Positions 42,415 through 51,535 of a DNA stretch of 64,000 nt are shown piece by piece. The notes under the pieces were generated by a model. That model was not told where the DNA came from and did not search any database. It was given only the letters and a program-made list of their open reading frames with translations. Position numbers and translations under genes: made by a program. The stretch's first letter is position 1, and each line of letters starts with the position of its first letter. Source of the stretch: Agaricicola taiwanensis (GTDB lineage: Bacteria > Pseudomonadota > Alphaproteobacteria > Rhizobiales > Methylopilaceae); NCBI RefSeq assembly GCF_014635245.1, contig NZ_BMCP01000001.1:558001-622000 (forward strand). Reading direction: 5' to 3'.

Positions 42415-44043
42415 ATGACGAAATCCGGCACAGGCAGAAACGCCTGGTGGCAGGGAGCCATCATTTATCAGGTCTACCCACGCAGTTATCTCGATACGAC
42501 CGGAAATGGGGTGGGCGATCTGGAAGGCATAAAGCGCAAGCTGGACCATATCGCGACACTGGGAGCAGACGCCGTCTGGGTCTCCCCCTTCGTCAAATCG
42601 CCCATGCGGGACTTCGGCTACGACGTGGCCGATTATCTGAGCGTCGACCCGCTGTTCGGCACGCTCGATGACTTCGAAAGCCTTCTGGCCGCGGCGCATG
42701 AGCGGGGGCTGAAGGTGATGATCGACCAGGTATTCAGCCATACGTCGAACGAGCACCCGTGGTTTCTGGAAAGCCGCGAAAGCCGCACCAATCCGAAGGC
42801 CAATTGGTACGTCTGGGCCGATCCGAAGCCGGACGGCGCGCCGCCGAACAATTGGCTTTCGGTGTTCGGTGGAAGCTCCTGGCAATGGGAGCCCCGCCGC
42901 AGCCAGTACTATCTCCATAACTTCCTGCGCGAACAGCCGGACCTGAACTACCACGAGCCGGAGGTTCAGGAAGCTGTCCTCGACGTCTCGCGCTTCTGGC
43001 TGGATATGGGGGTGGATGGCTTCCGCCTCGACGTCTGCTCCTTCTATTTTCATGATGCCGAGCTGCGGGATAATCCGCCAAACCCGCAGCGGCCGTCGGG
43101 CCGCCATTTCATGTTCAATCCCTATTCCCTGCAGCTTCATACGCGGGACATCGGACAGCCGGAAAACCTGACTTTCCTGGAGCGGCTCCGCGCGTTGACC
43201 GATGGCTACGAGGATCGGGTTCTCCTGGGAGAGCTGCACGAAAACGAGGGCGTCAGGCTTCATACTGAATACACGGAGGCGAACCGCCTGCAGCTCGCTT
43301 ATGGCTACTGGTTGCTCGGCGCAGACCGGCTTGACGCGGAAACCATCGCGCGAACGGCGACGGATCTCGGGCACGAGATGCATTCCGGCTGGCCCTGTTG
43401 GGCGTTGGACAACCACGACTTCATGCGCTCGCCCACACGGCTCGGTCCCGATGCCGCCTCCGGAGAACTGCCGTTTGCCATTCTGGCGGCGCTGTCTTGC
43501 CTTCGCGGGGCGCTTTGCCTCTATCAGGGCAGCGAGCTCGGCCTGGAGGAGGCCGAGGTGCCGCACGAGCGGATGATCGATCCCTATGGCCGAGAGTTCT
43601 ATCCCGCCTTCGCTGGCCGGGACGGCGCACGGACCCCGATGCCATGGAACACGGACGAGCCTCACTGCGGCTTCAGCCGTGTGGAACCTTGGCTGCCGAT
43701 ACCGGCGGGCCACGCCGCGCGTGCCGTCGCCACGCAGGAGGGCCTCCCGGGCTCGCTGCTCAACCGCATGAAGCGCTTTTTCGCCTGGCGGCGTGAGCAC
43801 CCGGCGCTGCTGCGCGGGGGACTGCGCTTTGTCTCCGCTCCGGAAGGCATCCTCGCATTCGAACGCATGCTCGACGGCCAAAAAGTGAGCTGCGTCTTCA
43901 ACCTGAAGAACGAAGAAGCCGAAGCGAATTTCTCGGACGCCTTCCTGGGTCACCCACGTGATGGCCATGGCTTCGGCGGCGTCCGAGCCGGCGAAACACT
44001 GAAACTGCCGGCACTCGGCGCCTATTTCGGAGGCCAAGCCTGA
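42415..44043 (+). CDS. GH13 alpha-glucosidase
   Basis: 542 residues. (beta/alpha)8 barrel of the oligo-alpha-glucosidase group: WWQGAIIYQVYPRSYLDTTG at the start and IDQVFSHTSNEHPWFLESR. Nucleophile Asp206 (GFRLDV), acid/base Glu273 (LLGELHE), third Asp335 (LDNHD). Hydrolyses terminal alpha-glucosidic bonds of maltose, sucrose, trehalose-like or glucosylglycerol-like sugars. No signal peptide, so cytoplasmic. Coupled with the next GH13 gene by TGATG; no sugar transporter is next to it. Confidence 0.92.
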   Translation: MTKSGTGRNAWWQGAIIYQVYPRSYLDTTGNGVGDLEGIKRKLDHIATLGADAVWVSPFVKSPMRDFGYDVADYLSVDPLFGTLDDFESLLAAAHERGLKVMIDQVFSHTSNEHPWFLESRESRTNPKANWYVWADPKPDGAPPNNWLSVFGGSSWQWEPRRSQYYLHNFLREQPDLNYHEPEVQEAVLDVSRFWLDMGVDGFRLDVCSFYFHDAELRDNPPNPQRPSGRHFMFNPYSLQLHTRDIGQPENLTFLERLRALTDGYEDRVLLGELHENEGVRLHTEYTEANRLQLAYGYWLLGADRLDAETIARTATDLGHEMHSGWPCWALDNHDFMRSPTRLGPDAASGELPFAILAALSCLRGALCLYQGSELGLEEAEVPHERMIDPYGREFYPAFAGRDGARTPMPWNTDEPHCGFSRVEPWLPIPAGHAARAVATQEGLPGSLLNRMKRFFAWRREHPALLRGGLRFVSAPEGILAFERMLDGQKVSCVFNLKNEEAEANFSDAFLGHPRDGHGFGGVRAGETLKLPALGAYFGGQA

Positions 44044-45755
44044 TGGAAGCCCGCACGCGCGAGACCCTGCTGGCCGAATATGCCAAGGAGCCGAAGCTTG
44101 AGCCGCCGGTAAGGCAGGAGTGGTGGCGGGGAGCGGTGATCTATGAAGCCTATATCCGCAGCTTCAGAGACAGCAACGGCGATGGCATCGGCGATCTTCG
44201 CGGCGTGATCGAGAAATTGGACTACATCGCCGGGCTCGGCGTGGATGCGCTGTGGCTTTCGCCCTTCTATCCCTCACCTCAAAAGGACTTCGGTTACGAC
44301 GTGACCGACATGCGCAACGTCGATCCGCAAGCCGGCTCGATGTCGGACCTCCTGGAATTGCTAAAAGGGGTTCACGATCGCGGGCTGAAGCTCCTCTTGG
44401 ATTTCATTCCGGCCCACACGTCGGAAGATCATCCCTGGTTCAGTGAAAGCCGCTCCAGCCGGGACAACGATCGTGCCGATTGGTACATCTGGGCCGATGC
44501 GGCGCGGGATGGCTGTCCGCCCAACAACTGGCTGTCGTCCTTTGGCGGCAGCGCCTGGGAATGGGACCCGAGACGGTCACAGTATTACTACCATCCGTTT
44601 CTCTCCTGTCAGCCGGCTTTGAACCTGCAGAAGGAGGAGGTTCTCGAGGCCGTTATCGCGGAGATGCGCTTCTGGCTGGACCTCGGCGTGGACGGGTTTC
44701 GTCTCGATGCGGTGCAATGCCTTGCCTGTGATCCGGAACTTCGCTCCAACCCGCCTGCACCCAGGGCGGGATCCCCCATTCTTCTTGGCGGCGGCCCAAA
44801 CAATCCCTTCGGGCGCCAGCTTCACGAGTTCGACCGCGATGTTCCGGAGGCCGTTCCCATCCTCAAGCGGCTGCGGGAGGCCGTGTCGGACTACACGCCC
44901 GAACGGGTTCTGATCGGAGAACTCGCGGACGTCGATTCCTCGCGCGCGGCGGAAAAATACACAGCGGAAGGCAAGGCCTTCCACGCCGTCTATGATTTTG
45001 ACCTGATCAACAGCCCGGCCAACGTCAGCGACATCACGGCCATGCTGCAGCGGCGCGACGACTATCTGCGCACCGGATGGCTCTACAACGTCTTCACAAA
45101 TCACGATTCCACCCGGGCGGTATCAAATCTCGCGAGCTTTGCCGTCGATGCCGGCCATCGATGCGAGGCGGCCAAGCTGCTTCTTTTCCTGCAGTTTACG
45201 CTGAAGGGCGGCTGCGCCATTTTTCAGGGGGAAGAACTGGGTCTTCCGCACCCGCATCTGCCACGCGAGGTCTTGCAGGACCCGTGGGGGCTGGCGCTCT
45301 GGCCGGACTTCGAGGGCCGCGACGGAGCACGGACACCGCTCCCCTGGACAGCGGATGCGAGACACGCCGGCTTCACGACCGGCAACGACACCTGGCTACC
45401 GGTGCCGGACGAACATCTGACGCTTGCGGTTGATCAGCAGGAGCGCGATCCACGTTCAACGTTGAACTTCATGAAGGAATTCGTGCGATGGAGGCAGCGT
45501 CAGCCGGCGTTGAAATTCGGCGGCGAAGTGGTGCACGGCGACCGGTTGGCTCCGCTCCTGAGCTACGACCGCTTTGACAATCGGGGCACCTTGCGATGCG
45601 TGGTGAACTTCAGCCTGGATGAGCGGCTGTTTCCGGCCAAGCCGGACTGGAAACCGGTCAAGGCTCCGGACTGCGTGTCGAAACGGGAGCCGGCCGGTTT
45701 GACCCTGCCGCCCCTGGGATTCGGAATATTGAAGCGCCAGGTGACAGAGGGCTGA
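44043..45755 (+). CDS. second GH13 alpha-glucosidase
   Basis: 570 residues. WWRGAVIYEAYIRSFRDSNG replaces the usual YQIYPRSF strand. Nucleophile Asp222 (GFRLDA), acid/base Glu293 (LIGELAD), transition-state Asp355 (TNHDSTR). It is a distant paralogue of the preceding enzyme, with an N-terminal addition of about 30 residues. Overlaps it by one base (TGATG). Different substrate preference is likely, and a heteromeric or sequential action is possible but unproven. Confidence 0.92.
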   Translation: MEARTRETLLAEYAKEPKLEPPVRQEWWRGAVIYEAYIRSFRDSNGDGIGDLRGVIEKLDYIAGLGVDALWLSPFYPSPQKDFGYDVTDMRNVDPQAGSMSDLLELLKGVHDRGLKLLLDFIPAHTSEDHPWFSESRSSRDNDRADWYIWADAARDGCPPNNWLSSFGGSAWEWDPRRSQYYYHPFLSCQPALNLQKEEVLEAVIAEMRFWLDLGVDGFRLDAVQCLACDPELRSNPPAPRAGSPILLGGGPNNPFGRQLHEFDRDVPEAVPILKRLREAVSDYTPERVLIGELADVDSSRAAEKYTAEGKAFHAVYDFDLINSPANVSDITAMLQRRDDYLRTGWLYNVFTNHDSTRAVSNLASFAVDAGHRCEAAKLLLFLQFTLKGGCAIFQGEELGLPHPHLPREVLQDPWGLALWPDFEGRDGARTPLPWTADARHAGFTTGNDTWLPVPDEHLTLAVDQQERDPRSTLNFMKEFVRWRQRQPALKFGGEVVHGDRLAPLLSYDRFDNRGTLRCVVNFSLDERLFPAKPDWKPVKAPDCVSKREPAGLTLPPLGFGILKRQVTEG

Positions 45756-45760
45756 GAGTA

Positions 45761-47404
45761 CTAGCTCTCACGCAGCAGCGCCTCCAGATGGTCCAGCCGG
45801 TCGGCCTCGCGCGGGGGTTTGTCCCAGCGGATGCGGTGCACGCGCGGAAAACGCATGGCCACGCCCGATTTGTGGCGGGTGGAACGCTGCAGTCCCTCGA
45901 AGGCGATCTCCAGCACAAGACCGTGGTCTGCCTCCGCCGTCACTGCGCGCACCGGGCCGAACCGGTCGGTCGTGTTCTTGCGGACGAAGCGGTCGAGTTG
46001 CAGCAGTTCCTCGTCGGTGAAGCCGAAATAGGCCTTGCCCACAGGCACCAGAACGTCCTCGCCCTCCTCGCCCGGTGCCCAGCAGCCGAAGGTGTAGTCC
46101 GAATAATAGGACGAGCGTTTGCCATGGCCGCGCTGGGCGTACATCAACACGGCGTCGACGGTGAACGGGTCGCGCTTCCACTTGAACCACAGGCCTTTGG
46201 GACGGCCTGGCACATAGGCGCTGTCGGCCCGCTTCAGCATGACGCCTTCCACGGCCTCGGCGTCGTCTCCGGCACCCGCCGAGGCGGGATCCGCACGCGC
46301 GGCCGCCAGATCATCCCATGTGGAGAAGGCGACTTCCTGAGAGAGATCGACCCGGTCAGTGTCGAGCCGGCTAACGAAGTTCACCAGTCTTTGTCGCCGT
46401 TCGCTGAAGGGAAGATCCCTGATGTCCTCGCGCCCATCGACCAGAAGATCATAGGCGCGGATGTGAGCGGGAAAGTCCGCCAGCAGCTTTGGCGTCACCG
46501 CCTTGCGGTTCAGCCTTTGCTGCAGCACGTTGAAGGACTGCACCCGCCCCTCACGCAGGATGAGAAGCTCTCCATCGATCGCGCCTTCCTCGGAGAAAGC
46601 ATGGAGTAGGTCCGGGAACGCGCCGAAAATTTCCTCACCGGTCCGGGAGTAAAGCCGCGTCACCAGTGTGCCATCCGCATTGCTGCCGGTGGCGGCCTGC
46701 ACCCTTATGCCGTCCCATTTCCACTCCGCGCGGAAGTCGCCGGCTGACAGAGCCTCGGCCCAGTCGGTAACGTCCTCGAGCGCTGTTGCCAGCATGGCGG
46801 GCCGGAACGGCGCCGGATCTTCGGAAAGTGGCTTGGGACCTAGCCCTTCCACCCAGGCGAACAGCGACTCATAGGGCGGCGTCAGCCCGTGCCACACCAG
46901 TTCCACTTCATTGGGAGCGATCTCCTCTCCAAGGGCCGCAACCGCCGTCTTGGCAAGCCGTGCCGATGCACCGATGCGCATGGAGCCGGTGATGAGCTTC
47001 AGCAGCGCCCAGCGACCGGTTTCATCGAGCGCGTCGAGCCAGGTGGACAGGCGTTTCGGCAGGTCGCTTTTGGAGGTTTCGTGCAGGCCCGCGATGATGT
47101 CACCCAAGGTCGGTACGCTGTTCGCCCGCGTTTCGCCCGGCCACATCAAGGCGACGGTTTCGGCAAGATCGCCAACGTAATCGTAGGACAGGCCGAACAG
47201 CACCGGATCGGTCCGCTCCATGATCAGGGCCCGGATCAACCCGGGCTTGGCGTTGCGGAAGGAGAGGGCGCCGGTGAGCGCTGCCAGGGCCCAGCCTCGC
47301 TCGGGGTCGGGGACTTCGCGAAAATAATCCGTCATCAGCCGCAGCTTGGCGTTGCGGCGGGGCTCATAGGCCAGTCGTTCCAGGAGGTCTGCGAAGCGGT
47401 TCAA
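45761..47404 (-). CDS. ATP-dependent DNA ligase (exonuclease-associated type)
   Basis: 547 residues. N-terminal helical domain, then motif I EWKWDGIRVQ with adenylated Lys229, motif III DGELLIL, motif IV EGVMLKRADS and motif V GLWFKWKRDPF, followed by an OB domain. Seals nicks using ATP. Its ATG overlaps the stop of the exonuclease gene as ATGA. This ligase class is usually found in a four-gene repair set with a metallo-beta-lactamase exonuclease, an Lhr-type helicase and the phosphoesterase PdeM; only the first two are here. Convergent with the GH13 gene, five bases apart. Confidence 0.92.
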   Translation of the reverse strand: MNRFADLLERLAYEPRRNAKLRLMTDYFREVPDPERGWALAALTGALSFRNAKPGLIRALIMERTDPVLFGLSYDYVGDLAETVALMWPGETRANSVPTLGDIIAGLHETSKSDLPKRLSTWLDALDETGRWALLKLITGSMRIGASARLAKTAVAALGEEIAPNEVELVWHGLTPPYESLFAWVEGLGPKPLSEDPAPFRPAMLATALEDVTDWAEALSAGDFRAEWKWDGIRVQAATGSNADGTLVTRLYSRTGEEIFGAFPDLLHAFSEEGAIDGELLILREGRVQSFNVLQQRLNRKAVTPKLLADFPAHIRAYDLLVDGREDIRDLPFSERRQRLVNFVSRLDTDRVDLSQEVAFSTWDDLAAARADPASAGAGDDAEAVEGVMLKRADSAYVPGRPKGLWFKWKRDPFTVDAVLMYAQRGHGKRSSYYSDYTFGCWAPGEEGEDVLVPVGKAYFGFTDEELLQLDRFVRKNTTDRFGPVRAVTAEADHGLVLEIAFEGLQRSTRHKSGVAMRFPRVHRIRWDKPPREADRLDHLEALLRES

Positions 47405-48447
47405 GGCGCGCCTCCTGCAGCTTCCTCGATAACCGCGCCTTCGCCTTCGTCCTCATCGCCATAGCCGACGAGGCGCAGCGGCCTGGCCTTCAGCCCTCGC
47501 GATTGGCACCAGTGCACCAGCGCGTCTTCCTGGCCGTGGGTGACCCAGATTTCGCCCGCGCCCGTGTCGAGCACGGTGCGGCCGAGATCGTCCCAATCCG
47601 CGTGGTCGGATATGACCAGCGGTAGTTCGATGCCTTTCTGCCGGGCCCGTGCCTTTACCCTCATCCAGCCGCTGGCAAAGCCGGTGACAGGATCAGGGAA
47701 GCGTCGCGCCCAGAGGTCCTGCGTCGCCGAAGGCGGGCAGATGATGATGGCGCCGCCCAGCGTCTTGCGCTCATCCGCCTTCACCGGCCGTGTCTCGCCG
47801 AGCTCAATCCCGCGCGCGGCGTAAAAATCGGTCAGCCGCAGCAGGGCGCCGTGAAGATAGATGGGTGCCTCATGGCCGGCGCGCCGCGCCAGCGCCATCA
47901 GTCGTTGCGCCTTGCCCAGCGAATAAGCTCCGATGAGGTGCGCGCGTTCAGGGAAGAGCCGTGCCGAATGCACCAGCTTCTCGACCTCCTGCAGAGCCGG
48001 CGGATGCCGGAAGACTGGCAGTCCAAAGGTCGCCTCGGTGATGAAGAGATCGCACGGCACCACCTCGAACGGGGCGCAGGTCGGATCCTCCTCACGTTTG
48101 TAATCGCCGGAGACCACGGCCCGAAAACCCTTCCACTCGAGCAGGATCTGAGCTGAGCCCAGCACATGCCCCGCCGGATGGAAGGAGATGCTGACGTCCC
48201 CGATCTTGATGCGTTCGCCATAGGCGAGGGCCTGCCGGCTTCCGGCGAAGTCCGGTCCATAGCGCACCTCCATGATGTCAAGCGTCTCCGCTGTCGCCAG
48301 GACCGCGCCATGGCCGGATCGGGCGTGATCGGAATGGCCGTGGGTGACGAGCGCTTTGGGAACGGGTCGCAACGGATCGATGTGGACATCGGCCGGCGGG
48401 CAGTAGAGGCCGCGTGGGGTGGGGCAGAGAAGATCTTCAGGGCGCAT
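47401..48447 (-). CDS. ligase-associated DNA exonuclease (MBL fold)
   Basis: 348 residues. Metallo-beta-lactamase motif VTHGHSDHARSG (His36, His38, Asp40, His41), SFHPAGHVLGSAQILLEW and VVSGDYKREEDPTC, like SNM1/Artemis relatives and the C-terminal beta-CASP-like region VISDHADWDDL. Probably trims DNA ends before ligation. Directly coupled to the ligase gene. Confidence 0.9.
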   Translation of the reverse strand: MRPEDLLCPTPRGLYCPPADVHIDPLRPVPKALVTHGHSDHARSGHGAVLATAETLDIMEVRYGPDFAGSRQALAYGERIKIGDVSISFHPAGHVLGSAQILLEWKGFRAVVSGDYKREEDPTCAPFEVVPCDLFITEATFGLPVFRHPPALQEVEKLVHSARLFPERAHLIGAYSLGKAQRLMALARRAGHEAPIYLHGALLRLTDFYAARGIELGETRPVKADERKTLGGAIIICPPSATQDLWARRFPDPVTGFASGWMRVKARARQKGIELPLVISDHADWDDLGRTVLDTGAGEIWVTHGQEDALVHWCQSRGLKARPLRLVGYGDEDEGEGAVIEEAAGGAP

Positions 48448-48492
48448 GATGCAGAAGATATGCCCCGCCGGAGTGGAAAAAAGAGCGCGGGG

Positions 48493-49647
48493 CTAAGCGG
48501 CGGGCATGTAGCGTCGCCGCCACATGCCATAGACAAGCAGCAGAACGCCGAGGCCGAGCACCGCGCCGGAGCCGATCAGGCTTTCCTCGAAGCTTCGGCC
48601 AAGAGCAACCGCGTGACCTGCCGCCGCCGGCCCGATGATCTGGCCCACGCTGAAACCCGCCGTCAGGATGGCGATTCCACGCCCGCCGCCACCCGCTTTG
48701 CCGAGCGGGAGAGCAAGGAGCGAGATCGCGCCGAAGGTGCCGCCGAAAAGACCTGCGGCAACGATGGCCGCAACGGCGCCTTCGCTGAGGGCGGGAAGCA
48801 GCACTCCGATCAGCTGCGCCACATAAGCCAGCGCCAGCGCCAAAGCGATCCCGATCCGCTGGCCGAGCCACATCCAGGCGAGCCCCGCCGGTATGCCCAC
48901 CAGTCCCGCGATGACCCAGGCATAATCGGCGATGATCTCAAGCCCCGGCCGGGCCTTCAGGATCGCCACGATGAAGGTGGCGAAGACTGAATAGCCGAGA
49001 CCCTCGCAGGCATAGGCCCAGAACAGCGGCATGAAGGGAAAGGGCCTTGGCTGCCGCAGGATGTCGCCGCGCCCGGCGGAGGGGCTGTGCCGCCATGGCC
49101 CGACCTCGCGCCAGATCAGTGGCACCACCAGAGCGGCGAAAGCGCCGGCGAGAAGCCAGAGCTGATCCCAGCTCGCGACGTCGCTCATGAAGCGCACCAG
49201 CAGGCCCGAGATCACCATGCCGAGGCTGACACCGCCCCACAGCCACCCGGCCGTGCGCTGTTCGCCTGTCATGGCGACGGCCTCGAAGACATAGCCGGTG
49301 GCAAGGATCATGCAGACGGCGCTGGCGACGCCGGACAGGGTGCGGATCACGATCCAGGCGGTGAAGTTTTCTGTCAGGCCCATGGCGAGCGTGGTGGCGA
49401 CACTGACGATCAGCCCGATGCGGAAGATCCGGCGCCGCAAGGGCTCACCGCCGATGAGCGACATAAGGATCGAGCCGACCAGATAGCCGGTGAGATTGAC
49501 CGATCCAAGGAAGCCGGCGGCATCAGGGCCGAAGCCCGTCGCCGTCTGCATCAGGGGCAGGACCGGGGTGTAGAAGAAGCGGCCGATGCCCATGGCAAGC
49601 GCGAGCGTGAGAAAGCCGCTGAGAACCATGGGAGCTGCTGTGGGCAT
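48493..49647 (-). CDS. MFS transporter, YbfB/YjiJ family
   Basis: 384 residues from the ATG at 49647; the frame runs to 49734 through the aminotransferase gene. Twelve membrane segments. Begins GFLTLALAMGIGRFFYTPVLPLMQ, the mark of this family. Probable solute exporter or importer of unknown substrate. It starts 15 bases after the aminotransferase stop in the same direction, suggesting co-transcription. Confidence 0.88.
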   Translation of the reverse strand: MPTAAPMVLSGFLTLALAMGIGRFFYTPVLPLMQTATGFGPDAAGFLGSVNLTGYLVGSILMSLIGGEPLRRRIFRIGLIVSVATTLAMGLTENFTAWIVIRTLSGVASAVCMILATGYVFEAVAMTGEQRTAGWLWGGVSLGMVISGLLVRFMSDVASWDQLWLLAGAFAALVVPLIWREVGPWRHSPSAGRGDILRQPRPFPFMPLFWAYACEGLGYSVFATFIVAILKARPGLEIIADYAWVIAGLVGIPAGLAWMWLGQRIGIALALALAYVAQLIGVLLPALSEGAVAAIVAAGLFGGTFGAISLLALPLGKAGGGGRGIAILTAGFSVGQIIGPAAAGHAVALGRSFEESLIGSGAVLGLGVLLLVYGMWRRRYMPAA

Positions 49648-49661
49648 GGAGATTGGCGGCC

Positions 49662-50855
49662 TTACTGACGTGCGATCCAGGCGGCGATCCGCTCGGATGC
49701 CTCCCGCACCTGAGGTTCGCTGCGGGCGAAACACATGCGCAGAAAACCTTCGCCACCGGGGCCGAACGCTGTGCCGGGAGCAAGCCCGACATTTGCCTCG
49801 TCCACCAGTTGAAGCCCGAGGCGACGTGTGTTGGTGACGCCCTCGATGCCGAAGAAGAGGTAAAAGGCGCCGCTGGGATTGGCGAAGCGAACACGATTGG
49901 TGGCGCCCAGGATGCGCGTCGCCGTATCGCGGCCGGTGCGGGCGCGCTCCACCTGCTGGCGCAGGAAATCTTCTCCCTCGTCCAGCGCCGCGACAGCCGC
50001 GCGCTGCAGAAAGGCGGCGACGCCGGACGTGGAATACTGGATGAGGTTCTCGATGACAGGTCCAAGTTCCACCGGCGCTTCAATCCAGCCTATGCGCCAG
50101 CCGGTCATGGCCCAGTTCTTGGAAAAGGTGTTGATGTAGATGATCCGGTCGTCGGGCTCGGCCACGTCGTGAAAGGACGCGGCGCGTTCCACGTCGTAGA
50201 CGAAGCGGCCGTAGACCTCGTCGGCGATGATCCAGAGCCCGTGCCTTCGCGCGATCGCCAGGACGGCGGCGAGTTCGTCCCGCGTGGCGGTCCAGCCCGT
50301 GGGATTGGAAGGGGAGTTGATGATGACGGCCTTCGTCCTAGGCGTGATCCCGGCAGCGAGACGGTCCAGATCGAGCACCCAGCCCCTGTCGGAGGAGTAG
50401 GCCATGACGACCGGCACCGGCGCCATGCCGCCGACACCGATCGCCGCGGAGAAGTTGACCCAGGCCGGCGTCGGGATCAGCACCTCGTCGCCCCCCGCGC
50501 CGACCATGCGGAGAGCCGTCTGCAGGGCCTGCATGCCGGAACCGGTGACGAAGAACCGCTCAACGGCTTCCGGAACACCGTAGAGCCGCGCGGTATAGCG
50601 GGCGAGCGCCGCACGAAGCTCCGGGATGCCGCGCTGCCAGGTGTAGAAGGTCTCGCCGTCCCGCAGGCCTCTTGCCGCCGCCTCGCAGATGAATGCCGGC
50701 GTTGGCACGTCGCCTTCACCCGCCCAGAGCGGGATCATTCCTTCGCGCGCGCGGCCATGGTTCATGACCTCGACGATGCCGCTGGCCGGCGCTTCGCGCG
50801 CCGGGGCAGACAGGTGATCGGTCAGGCGCGATGGCGCGAATGCGGAGTGGGTCAC
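49662..50855 (-). CDS. class I/II PLP-dependent aminotransferase
   Basis: 397 residues. PLP lysine Lys246 in INTFSKNWAMTGWRIGW, the NSPSNPTGWTATRDELAAVL and IIADEVYGRFVYD blocks, and a C-terminal Arg in FLRMCFARSEPQVREA. Aspartate-aminotransferase fold. The amino donor and product are not predictable. Sits upstream of the MFS gene, perhaps exporting or importing its product. Confidence 0.9.
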   Translation of the reverse strand: MTHSAFAPSRLTDHLSAPAREAPASGIVEVMNHGRAREGMIPLWAGEGDVPTPAFICEAAARGLRDGETFYTWQRGIPELRAALARYTARLYGVPEAVERFFVTGSGMQALQTALRMVGAGGDEVLIPTPAWVNFSAAIGVGGMAPVPVVMAYSSDRGWVLDLDRLAAGITPRTKAVIINSPSNPTGWTATRDELAAVLAIARRHGLWIIADEVYGRFVYDVERAASFHDVAEPDDRIIYINTFSKNWAMTGWRIGWIEAPVELGPVIENLIQYSTSGVAAFLQRAAVAALDEGEDFLRQQVERARTGRDTATRILGATNRVRFANPSGAFYLFFGIEGVTNTRRLGLQLVDEANVGLAPGTAFGPGGEGFLRMCFARSEPQVREASERIAAWIARQ

Positions 50856-50934
50856 ATGCGGCTCCGGGTGAGTGGTATCACCATCATAACCGCATGCGCC
50901 CAGGGTCAGGCATCAAAAGCTGTGACGCGATCCA

Positions 50935-51354
50935 TCACGCCGTAGGCTTTTGCTGCGCCAGCAGGTCGCGGATCTCCTGCAGCAGCTTCACATCCTTGGA
51001 ATCTTCCGGAGCCGGCTTGGTTTCCTCTTCCCGCTTCATGCGGTTTATGGCCTTGATCACAAGGAACAGCACCCAGGCCACGATCATGAAGTTGATCGCG
51101 ACGGTGATGAACTGACCGTAGCCGATGGTGGCGCCGACTTCCTTCGCGGTCGCATAGGTCGGTGCGTCCGTGCCGGAGAGCTGATAGAAATAGTTCGAGA
51201 AATCGAGGCCACCGGCGACGAAGCCGATGATCGGCATGAAGATGTCATCGACCAGCGACGAGACGATCTTGTTGAACGCCGCGCCGATAATGACGCCGAC
51301 GGCCAAGTCGATGACATTGCCACGCAAGGCGAATTTCTTGAATTCCTGAAACAT
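50935..51354 (-). CDS. mscL: large-conductance mechanosensitive channel MscL
   Basis: 139 residues, the standard size, from the ATG at 51354. N-terminal helix [20 protein letters not shown], first pore helix [20 protein letters not shown], second helix [20 protein letters not shown], and cytoplasmic bundle [14 protein letters not shown]. Homopentameric pore that releases solutes under hypo-osmotic shock. The start is clear; the longer frame to 51447 is upstream DNA. Confidence 0.95.
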   Translation of the reverse strand: MFQEFKKFALRGNVIDLAVGVIIGAAFNKIVSSLVDDIFMPIIGFVAGGLDFSNYFYQLSGTDAPTYATAKEVGATIGYGQFITVAINFMIVAWVLFLVIKAINRMKREEETKPAPEDSKDVKLLQEIRDLLAQQKPTA

Positions 51355-51535
51355 CGGAGGTTCCCCGTGGGTGACCCTGAGGCCAGGGTCCTGGATGAAT
51401 GAGTCGGCGGTGCCCCGCGCCACATTATTGCGGCGCGAAGAGGGCATCTGACAACCCTTCTAGTGACGGCTAGGTGACAGGCCCGGCTGGCTCAGGCACT
51501 GTTGGCGGTAAGTCCAAGGGTTGGAGACAGGTTCC

